DNA of 60,393 bases from an uncultured Legionellales bacterium (GTDB lineage Bacteria; Pseudomonadota; Gammaproteobacteria; Eutrophobiales; Eutrophobiaceae): assembly GCA_913046215.1 (NCBI GenBank), contig CAJWRJ010000005.1:1-60393 (forward strand), read 5' to 3'. Positions 1 to 6,865 of the stretch are shown here, one piece after another. Below the pieces are notes generated by a model. That model did not search any database. It saw only the letters and a program-made list of their open reading frames with translations, and was not told the origin of the DNA. The position numbers and the translations under genes were made by a program. Position 1 is the first letter of the stretch, and every line of letters starts with the position of its first letter.

Positions 1-34
1 TCTTAATATTTTTAACTTATTTGTAGAGGATGTC

Positions 35-1219
35 ATGATGTCAGACGAAAAGTATGAATCTTTTGGAGCGAATACTAAAGCAACTCGCGCCGGACAAAAA
101 AGAAGCTTTGAAGGTGAACATAGTGAATTAATTTTTGCTAGCTCCAGCTATATTTTTAAAGATGCGGCTGAAGCAGCAGCTCGTTTTTCTGGCGATAGCG
201 CAGGCAATATATATTCCCGTTTTACAAATCCAACAGTCAGGACATTTGAAGAACGTCTAGCCGTAATGGAAAAAGGCGAACGCTGTATAGCAACTTCTTC
301 TGGGATGTCAGCAATATTAAGCACAGTACTTGGCTTACTAAAAGCAGGGGATCATATTGTTTCATCGAGAAGTATTTTTGGTACGACAGTGGGCTTATTT
401 AGTAATATTTTGCCCAAATATGGAATCAATACAGATTTTGTAAATTTAATAGATTATGAATCATGGCAAAATGCCATAACACCACAAACGAAAATACTTT
501 TTTTGGAAACACCATCAAATCCATTAACGGAAATAGTTGATATAAAGAGGATTGCTGATATTGCTAGAGAGAATAAATTACTATTAATTGTTGATAATTG
601 TTTTTGCACACCCTCTCTTCAACTCCCATTAACTTTGGGTGCCGACATTGTGATTCATTCAGCAACTAAATATTTAGATGGTCAGGGACGTTGTGTTGGA
701 GGTGCAATCGTAGGCACAGAGAAAATTTTGTCAAATGAGATATATACTTTCTTGAGAACAGCAGGAACAACAATGAGCCCCTTTAATGCTTGGGTATTTT
801 TGAAAGGATTAGAAACTTTGTCTATTAGGATGCGAGCACATTCTGAAAACGCATTAAAAATTGCTGAATGGCTAGAGAATCAAAAGTCTGTGGAAAAAGT
901 TTTTTATCCAGGGTTAAAGTCTCACCCCCAGCACGACTTAGCAAAAAAACAACAATATGGATTTGGTGGTGTAGTTAGTTTTGAAGTTAAAGGGGATAAA
1001 TTAAGGGCTTGGAAATTGATTGATTCGATTGATATTTTCTCAATTACTGCAAATCTTGGCGATACAAAAAGTACGATTACTCATCCCGCGACAACAACAC
1101 ATCATAGATTGACTGAAAATCAGCAAAAAGAAGCCGGAATTCATCCTAATTTGATCCGTCTTTCAGTCGGTCTTGAAGATGTTACCGATTTAATTTCTTC
1201 CTTGGAGCGTGTTCTTTGA
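35..1219 (+). CDS. metZ: O-succinylhomoserine sulfhydrylase
   Basis: A PLP-dependent Cys/Met-metabolism enzyme of the cytosol that would make homocysteine directly from O-succinylhomoserine and sulfide. The 394-residue length is usual for the family. Visible landmarks are the YSRFTNPTV segment near residue 60, the VDNCFCTP segment near 186 that carries the cofactor-contacting aspartate, and the Schiff-base lysine in SATKYLDGQG at about residue 212. Two ATG codons are adjacent (35 and 38). An AGGA at 27-30 is better spaced for the second, so the true start may be 38. MetZ versus MetB (cystathionine gamma-synthase) cannot be settled by motif alone; overall resemblance favours MetZ. In other gammaproteobacteria metZ usually follows purF, which would lie left of the window. 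Confidence 0.9.
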   Translation: MMSDEKYESFGANTKATRAGQKRSFEGEHSELIFASSSYIFKDAAEAAARFSGDSAGNIYSRFTNPTVRTFEERLAVMEKGERCIATSSGMSAILSTVLGLLKAGDHIVSSRSIFGTTVGLFSNILPKYGINTDFVNLIDYESWQNAITPQTKILFLETPSNPLTEIVDIKRIADIARENKLLLIVDNCFCTPSLQLPLTLGADIVIHSATKYLDGQGRCVGGAIVGTEKILSNEIYTFLRTAGTTMSPFNAWVFLKGLETLSIRMRAHSENALKIAEWLENQKSVEKVFYPGLKSHPQHDLAKKQQYGFGGVVSFEVKGDKLRAWKLIDSIDIFSITANLGDTKSTITHPATTTHHRLTENQQKEAGIHPNLIRLSVGLEDVTDLISSLERVL

Positions 1220-1513
1220 GTGTATTTTTTTTAGACGTTATGCCATGGAAAGCCTGATATTGCCTCATGCTAGTCATTTTTGACTAAAAAAATATAGAAA
1301 AATAATAAAACCAACATGGATTTAAAGACCACTTTTTAGGTACACTACGCGGCCTGAAATTGTTGTACAGCTTTTGCATAAAATGTTGCAATGCACAATC
1401 TGACTTTATAGAAAAATAATAAATACGGATGTTCCACATTATCTTGTGCAACATGCAGTTGTAGTAAATAACAATTTAATATTAATTATTTATAAACATG
1501 GAGGCTGCTGACC
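1220..1513. other. Intergenic leader before the serine-cycle block
   Basis: This 294-base gap contains no convincing gene. It holds a perfect 6-bp inverted repeat, TAGTCA/TGACTA with a 4-base loop (1271-1286). It is followed by A residues rather than T residues on the plus strand, so it is not a rightward terminator. A second, imperfect inverted pair consists of ATGTTGCAATGCACAA at 1383-1398 and TTGTGCAACAT at 1444-1454. A weak promoter candidate overlaps the first repeat. sgaA has a strong AGGAGG-like site, GGAGG at about 1500-1504. The gap probably carries the control region of the C1 block. Confidence 0.5.
1280..1309 (+). promoter_or_regulatory. Candidate promoter for sgaA-ppc block
   Basis: TTGACT at 1280-1285 differs by one base from the sigma-70 -35 consensus. 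With an 18-base spacer it faces AATAAA at 1304-1309, a weak -10. The -35 hexamer lies inside the right arm of the TAGTCA/TGACTA inverted repeat, so a bound repressor or activator there could affect initiation. The evidence is pattern only, and the AT-rich background makes chance matches likely. Confidence 0.3.
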
Positions 1514-2695
1514 ATGCCTGGACGTAATTTTTTATTTATCCCTGGACCTACTAATGTTCCAAGACGTATTCAAAATGCAATGTCTGTGGAACAGGAAGAT
1601 ATGCGTGCGATGGATTTGCCTGATTTTACTAAGCCCTTGTACGAAGATTTAAAGAAAATATTTAAAACAAAAAATGGTCGGATATTCATATTTCCAGCCT
1701 CTGGGACAGGAGGATGGGAGTCAGCGGTCTCAAACACATTGAGTTCTGGCGATAAGGTGCTGATGTCTGGCTTTGGACATTTTTCAAACTTATGGATTGA
1801 TCTTTGTCAGCGTTGGGGTTTAGATGTTCAGGCTATTGAAGTTGATTGGGGCGAAGGCGTGCCAGTTGAAAAATATGCTGAAATCCTAGCAGCCGATAAA
1901 AATCATGAGATTAAAGGAGTGTTTGCAACTCAAAATGAAACAGCAACAGGAGTTGCATCAGATATTGCAGGTGTTCGTAAAGCACTCGATGCATGCAATC
2001 ACCCAGCATTATTGTTTGTTGATGGCGTCAGTTCTGTTGCATCAATAGATTTCCGAATGGATGAATGGGGAGTCGACCTTTGTGTTTCAGGTTCACAAAA
2101 AGGTTTTATGCTACCAACTGGTTTGGGAATTGTATGTGCAAGTGAAAAAGCATTAGCATGTAGAGAAAACTCTAATCTTCCAAAGACATTCTTTGATTGG
2201 AATGATCAAATTAAGACAAATGATTTAGGTTATTTTCCATATACCCCTCCCATGAATTTACTTCGAGGACTGCGTGAATCTGTTAATATTTTAAATGAAG
2301 AAGGTTTGGAAAATGTTTTTGCAAGACATAATCGTATAGCTAGTGCTGTTCGTGCCGCAGTTAGTGCATGGGGCATGACACCAATTGCTAAGGAAGAGAA
2401 ATGGTATTCAGATACAGTTACTGCCGTTAAAGTTCCAGAGGGCTTTGATGGTAACGAGGTTGTTCGGCATGCTTACAACTATTACAACTTAGCATTATCA
2501 ATTAGTTTAGCAAAAATTGCTGGTCAAGCATTTCGTATTGGTCATTTAGGTGATATGAACGAGTTAATGATTCTAACACCAATAACTGGTGCAGAAATGG
2601 CAATGAAGGATTTAAATTATCCCATAGAGCTAGGTTCTGGTGTGGCAGCTGCGCAGGAGTACCTACGCAAGACAGCTACACCAAAAATAAAATAA
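1514..2695 (+). CDS. sgaA: Serine--glyoxylate aminotransferase
   Basis: A PLP enzyme that transfers the amino group of serine to glyoxylate, giving hydroxypyruvate and glycine, the step that regenerates the C1 acceptor in the serine cycle. At 393 residues it is the usual length for class-V aminotransferases of the AGAT/SGAT group. It opens with the FIPGPTNVP motif, has an aspartate in LLFVDGVSS (about 160) that would contact the pyridine nitrogen, and the Schiff-base lysine at 196 in SGSQKGF. A strong GGAGG lies about nine bases before the ATG. It is the first gene of a six-gene run on one strand whose other members (malyl-CoA lyase, malate thiokinase, hydroxypyruvate reductase, PEP carboxylase) are all serine-cycle enzymes. 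That context favours SGAT over alanine-glyoxylate aminotransferase. Confidence 0.93.
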   Translation: MPGRNFLFIPGPTNVPRRIQNAMSVEQEDMRAMDLPDFTKPLYEDLKKIFKTKNGRIFIFPASGTGGWESAVSNTLSSGDKVLMSGFGHFSNLWIDLCQRWGLDVQAIEVDWGEGVPVEKYAEILAADKNHEIKGVFATQNETATGVASDIAGVRKALDACNHPALLFVDGVSSVASIDFRMDEWGVDLCVSGSQKGFMLPTGLGIVCASEKALACRENSNLPKTFFDWNDQIKTNDLGYFPYTPPMNLLRGLRESVNILNEEGLENVFARHNRIASAVRAAVSAWGMTPIAKEEKWYSDTVTAVKVPEGFDGNEVVRHAYNYYNLALSISLAKIAGQAFRIGHLGDMNELMILTPITGAEMAMKDLNYPIELGSGVAAAQEYLRKTATPKIK

Positions 2696-2776
2696 TAAAA
2701 AATTTTACATAACAGAATAGCGTCAATTCTTTAAAATTCTTGACCTATATCTTTTAATTTATTTGAGGATGAATAA

Positions 2777-3730
2777 ATGAGTTTTACACAATATGAACAA
2801 GCATATGCACGTTTACAACGTAGTGAGCTGGCTGTTCCTGGGTCTAGTCCAGAAATGTTTGAAAAAGCAGCTAAGAGTGATGCAGATTTTGTTTTTCTAG
2901 ATTGTGAGGATGCCGTTGTTCCTGATGATAAAGAGCAAGCAAGAAAAAATATTATCGAGGGATTAAATACAGTTGATTGGAATAGTAAAACTGTATCTGT
3001 TCGAATTAATGGTTTAGATACACATTATATGTATAGAGATGTTGTGGATATTCTAGAACAGGCTGGTAACAATCTTGACACAATTTTAATTCCAAAAGTT
3101 GGAACCGATGCTGACGTATATGCAATTGACATGTTAGTTACGCAGATAGAAACAGCAATGGGTTTGAAGAAAAAAATTGGATTGGAATGCCTTATTGAAA
3201 CAGCACTTGGAGGGGCAAATGTTATGTCCATCGCACAAGCAAGCTCACGATTAGAGGCATTACATTTTGGTGTTGCTGATTATGCGGCTAGTATGCGCTC
3301 GAGAACAACAGTCATTGGCGGTTTGAATCCAGATTATGTTTGTGATGGTGCGCTTAATGATCAGTGGCATGCAGCACAAGTTAACATGCTTACAGCATGC
3401 AGAGCATTTGGCCTTCGTGCAATAGACGGACCATTTGGAGATTTCAGTGATGATGAAGCATATAGAGCTGCCGCAAGACGTGTAGCGGCTTTAGGTTATG
3501 AAGGTAAATGGGCTATTCATCCAAAACAAATACCATTGGCAAATGAAGTTATGTCCCCACCAGATGCAGAGGTAACTCGTGCTAGGCGAGTACTAGAGGC
3601 ACTTGATGAAGCAGCAAAAGCCGGCAAAGGTGCCGCGCAGCTTGATGGCAAAATGATTGATATAGCTTCTGAGCGTATGGCAAGAAATGTTATCGCCCAA
3701 GCTGATCAAATCGCCAAAAAAACTAAGTGA
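2777..3730 (+). CDS. mclA: L-malyl-CoA lyase
   Basis: A HpcH/HpaI (CitE-like) TIM-barrel lyase that would split L-malyl-CoA into acetyl-CoA and glyoxylate, the exit step of the serine cycle; family members may also act on beta-methylmalyl-CoA. The 317-residue protein shows the conserved LDCEDAV (41-47), the arginine of VRING (R76), the metal-binding glutamate in CLIETALG (E141) and the aspartate in FGVADYA (D168). It resembles the alphaproteobacterial MclA almost end to end, but the loop after GLNPDY (about 190) looks roughly ten residues shorter than the Methylobacterium protein as I recall it. It lies 81 bases after sgaA and 44 bases before mtkA. A citrate lyase beta subunit is unlikely in this context. 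Confidence 0.92.
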   Translation: MSFTQYEQAYARLQRSELAVPGSSPEMFEKAAKSDADFVFLDCEDAVVPDDKEQARKNIIEGLNTVDWNSKTVSVRINGLDTHYMYRDVVDILEQAGNNLDTILIPKVGTDADVYAIDMLVTQIETAMGLKKKIGLECLIETALGGANVMSIAQASSRLEALHFGVADYAASMRSRTTVIGGLNPDYVCDGALNDQWHAAQVNMLTACRAFGLRAIDGPFGDFSDDEAYRAAARRVAALGYEGKWAIHPKQIPLANEVMSPPDAEVTRARRVLEALDEAAKAGKGAAQLDGKMIDIASERMARNVIAQADQIAKKTK

Positions 3731-3774
3731 AAAATTCAAATACAAAAAAATAAGTTATAAGGAGTATGTAAATA

Positions 3775-4947
3775 GTGGATATTCATGAATATCAATCAAA
3801 AGAAATACTCTCTGAGTATGGGGTACCAATTGCCGCAGGTGGATTAGCATATAGTCCTGAGCAAGCAGCTTATCGTGCAACAGAAATAGGCGGTGATGCT
3901 TGGGTTGTAAAAGCCCAAATTCATTCAGGCGCTCGCGGTAAAGCTGGAGGTATTAAGGTTTGTAAAAGCGAAGATGAAGTAGCAAAGGCAGCTGAAGAAC
4001 TACTTGGAAAAAAATTGGTGACTCATCAAACAGGGCCACAAGGAAAAGTCTGTCATCGATTATACGTAGAGGCTGGGTGCAATATAGATCGTGAAATATA
4101 TATGGCTTTTGTTCTTGATAGGCAAAAAGAGAGTGTAACAGTTGTTGCATCAGCTGAAGGCGGAATGGAAATTGAACAACTTGCAATTGAGAAACCAGAT
4201 TCGATCATAAAGATTGCAGTTGAAGCAGCTGTAGGGATGCAACCATTTCAAGCTCGGGAAATTGTTTTTGCATTAGGTTTAGATAAGTCACAAGTTAATC
4301 AAGCAGTAACAACTATTCTTGGTTGTTATCGTGCAATGCGAGATCTTGATGCAAATATGGTAGAAATAAATCCATTAGTTGTAACAAAAGAAGGAAATCT
4401 ACTAGCAGTCGATGCAAAGATGGGGTTTGATGACAATGCACTTTTTCGTCACAGCCAGATTTCCGAATTAAGAGATAAATCGCAAGAAGATATTCGCGAG
4501 ATGAATGCCGCGGATCGTGGATTAAGTTATGTTGGGTTGGACGGCAACATTGGGTGCATTATTAACGGCGCTGGTTTAGCAATGGCAACAATGGATATGA
4601 TTATGCATGCGGGCGGAGAACCTGCTAATTTTCTTGATATCGGTGGCGGCGCATCTCCAGAACGCGTAAGCAAAGCTTTTAATCTTGTGTTATCTGATGA
4701 CAACGTAAAATGTATTTTAATAAACATTTTTGCTGGTATTAATCGATGTGATTGGGTGGCAGAAGGCATAATTCAAGCAGTTCAAAAAATTGAATTAAAG
4801 TTACCCGTTGTTGTTAGATTATCGGGAACAAATGTTGAACAGGGTCGAAAGATGCTAAAAGATAGTGGTTTACCACTCATAATGGCTGAAACACTTAGAG
4901 AAGCTGCTGATAAAGCAGTTGCTGCATGGAAAGAAAATAGCAAATAA
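3775..4947 (+). CDS. mtkA: Malate--CoA ligase, beta subunit
   Basis: The ATP-grasp subunit of malate thiokinase, which with MtkB makes malyl-CoA from malate, CoA and ATP. It is a homologue of SucC (390 residues). The N-terminal ATP-grasp begins [11 protein letters not shown], a VEINPLVV metal-site motif follows at about 200, and a CoA-ligase Rossmann domain containing the GGGASPE segment fills the C-terminal third. The start is GTG at 3775, supported by AAGGAGT about ten bases upstream; the usual MDIHEYQ sequence begins exactly there. By sequence it could be succinyl-CoA synthetase. Its position between mclA and mtkB in a serine-cycle block is the reason for calling it MtkA. Confidence 0.9.
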   Translation: MDIHEYQSKEILSEYGVPIAAGGLAYSPEQAAYRATEIGGDAWVVKAQIHSGARGKAGGIKVCKSEDEVAKAAEELLGKKLVTHQTGPQGKVCHRLYVEAGCNIDREIYMAFVLDRQKESVTVVASAEGGMEIEQLAIEKPDSIIKIAVEAAVGMQPFQAREIVFALGLDKSQVNQAVTTILGCYRAMRDLDANMVEINPLVVTKEGNLLAVDAKMGFDDNALFRHSQISELRDKSQEDIREMNAADRGLSYVGLDGNIGCIINGAGLAMATMDMIMHAGGEPANFLDIGGGASPERVSKAFNLVLSDDNVKCILINIFAGINRCDWVAEGIIQAVQKIELKLPVVVRLSGTNVEQGRKMLKDSGLPLIMAETLREAADKAVAAWKENSK

Positions 4948-4959
4948 GAGAGGAATATT

Positions 4960-5850
4960 ATGGCAATTCATTTAAAAGAAACTACTAAAGTTTTAGTACA
5001 AGGTTTTACAGGTCAAATTGGTTCCTTTCATTCAGCTGACATGATTAAGTATGGAACAAATATTGTTGGTGGCGTGACACCAGGTAAAGGTGGAATGAAG
5101 CATCTTGATAAGCCGGTTTTTAACACAATGAAAGAAGCTGTTGAGGCAACTGAAGCAGAAGCTAGTATAATTTTTGTCCCACCACCATTTGCTGCTGATA
5201 GTATTATGGAGGCAGCTGATGCAGGCATTAAATTTTGTGTGTCAATTACCGATGGAATACCCTCCCAAGATATGATTCGTGTTAAGCGTTATATGCGTCG
5301 ATATAAAGAACAAGATAAGATGATTTTGACAGGCCCCAACTGTGCAGGCTCAATAAGCCCAGGAAAAAGTATGATGGGAATAATGCCGGGACATATTTAT
5401 TCACCTGGTAATGTTGGGCTTATAGGTCGTTCCGGAACATTAGGTTATGAAGCTGCATCACAAATGAAAGAGGAAGGTATTGGTATTTCAACAAGTGTTG
5501 GTATTGGAGGCGATCCAATTAATGGCAGCTCATTCAAAGACCATTTAGAATTTTTTGAACAAGATGATGAAACAAAAGCCGTCGTTCTTATTGGAGAAAT
5601 AGGTGGCCCTCAAGAGGTAGAGGCAGCAATGTGGGCAAAAGATAATATGAAAAAACCAGTTATTGGCTACATAGCCGGGTTGACAGCACCAAAAGGCCGT
5701 CGCATGGGCCATGCAGGTGCAATTATTTCAGCTGTTGGTGAAAGTGCTGCAGAAAAAGTTGAGATATTGCAGGAGTGTGGTGTAAGTGTTGTTCCAAATC
5801 CATCATCATTTGCACCCGTTGTTAAAGGTGTATTAGATAAAGTCAGTTAA
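4960..5850 (+). CDS. mtkB: Malate--CoA ligase, alpha subunit
   Basis: The CoA-binding and phosphohistidine subunit partnering MtkA, homologous to SucD (296 residues). It starts with a Rossmann CoA-binding domain containing VQGFTGQIGSFH. The second domain carries the catalytic histidine, H251, in GHAGAI, which is phosphorylated in this family. An AGAGG site precedes the ATG. The gene follows mtkA by 12 bases, as expected for a 1:1 complex. The call of malate rather than succinate as substrate is inferred from neighbours and not from a diagnostic residue. Confidence 0.9.
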   Translation: MAIHLKETTKVLVQGFTGQIGSFHSADMIKYGTNIVGGVTPGKGGMKHLDKPVFNTMKEAVEATEAEASIIFVPPPFAADSIMEAADAGIKFCVSITDGIPSQDMIRVKRYMRRYKEQDKMILTGPNCAGSISPGKSMMGIMPGHIYSPGNVGLIGRSGTLGYEAASQMKEEGIGISTSVGIGGDPINGSSFKDHLEFFEQDDETKAVVLIGEIGGPQEVEAAMWAKDNMKKPVIGYIAGLTAPKGRRMGHAGAIISAVGESAAEKVEILQECGVSVVPNPSSFAPVVKGVLDKVS

Positions 5851-5866
5851 ACGGAGATTAAAAGAG

Positions 5867-6841
5867 GTGAGTAAACCAAAAGTTATCCTTACACGGAAAT
5901 GGCCAGATGAGGCTGAGAAAAAAGCAAAGGAACTTTTCGACGCAGTTCTTAATGAAGACGATCATAAAATGTCTATTGAGGAACTCAAAGAGGCAATGTG
6001 TAATGCTGATGCGTTATGCCCAACAGTTTCAGATTTTCAAATTAATTCCGATGTATTTGGTGTTGAAAATCTTAAATGTAAGATTGTCGCAAACTTTGGT
6101 GTTGGCTATAACAATATTGACACCAATGCTGCAAAAGAAGCCGGTATTGTGGTAACTAATACACCTGATGTTTTAACAGATTGCACCGCAGATATTGCCA
6201 TGGTTCTTCTTTTATCTGTCGCTCGTCGCATTGGCGAAGGGGAACGTCTTGTCCGCAATAAAGAGTGGTCTGGTTGGTGTCCAACCCATATGTTGTCAAC
6301 CAAAGTGACTGGTAAGAAACTTGGGTTTATTGGTTTTGGCAGAATTGCACAAGCCGTTGCTCAAAAAGCACATTTTGGTTTTGGTATGCAGATAAGTTTT
6401 TATGATCCCTATCCACCTTCAGATGAAATTGTAAAAAAGTTTAGTGCAACTAAATTTAATGTCTTAGAGGATGTTCTAAAAGATTCTGATTTTGTAACTT
6501 TGCACTGCCCAGGTGGCGGTGAAAATACAAATCTGCTAAACAATGATCGTTTTGCATTGATGAAGAACTCAGCATTCCTAATAAATACGGCACGCGGTGA
6601 TGTTGTGGATGAAAATGCTTTGGTTCAGGCATTAAAAAATAATGTCATAGCAGGGGCTGGTTTGGATGTTTATGCTAAGGAACCTACCGTAACAGAAGAG
6701 TTATTGGGTATGGACAATGTAGTTCTCATTCCTCACTTAGGTAGCGCAACCACAGAAACAAGGGTTGCTATGGGGTTACGTTCCTTAGAAAATGTTAAAG
6801 CATTTTTTGATGGAAAAGAGCCTGGCGACCGTGTTGCATAA
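5867..6841 (+). CDS. hprA: Hydroxypyruvate reductase (glycerate dehydrogenase)
   Basis: A D-2-hydroxyacid dehydrogenase that would reduce hydroxypyruvate to D-glycerate, the step after SgaA in the serine cycle. The nucleotide-binding GFGRIAQ begins near residue 156. The catalytic set is complete: R243 in NTARGD, E272 in AKEPT and H290 in IPHLGS. The length of 324 is normal. The start is GTG at 5867 with CGGAG at 5852-5856. By sequence a glyoxylate reductase or another family member is possible; position between mtkB and ppc supports hydroxypyruvate reductase. Confidence 0.88.
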   Translation: MSKPKVILTRKWPDEAEKKAKELFDAVLNEDDHKMSIEELKEAMCNADALCPTVSDFQINSDVFGVENLKCKIVANFGVGYNNIDTNAAKEAGIVVTNTPDVLTDCTADIAMVLLLSVARRIGEGERLVRNKEWSGWCPTHMLSTKVTGKKLGFIGFGRIAQAVAQKAHFGFGMQISFYDPYPPSDEIVKKFSATKFNVLEDVLKDSDFVTLHCPGGGENTNLLNNDRFALMKNSAFLINTARGDVVDENALVQALKNNVIAGAGLDVYAKEPTVTEELLGMDNVVLIPHLGSATTETRVAMGLRSLENVKAFFDGKEPGDRVA

Positions 6842-6865
6842 AATCATAATTGGTAAAGGTTATTT

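Noticed and set aside
1271-1286. Terminator for metZ
   Set aside because: The hairpin is followed by A residues on the plus strand, so it lacks the T tract needed for rightward termination.
1383-1403. Leader peptide of six codons starting at ATG 1383
   Set aside because: It has no ribosome binding site and no run of codons linked to the regulated amino acids; it is more likely part of the inverted repeat.
3775-5850. sucC-sucD (succinyl-CoA synthetase) as the identity of the two-subunit ligase
   Set aside because: The sequence alone allows it, but flanking by mclA, sgaA, hprA and ppc strongly favours malate-CoA ligase, and no sucAB or lpd genes adjoin.
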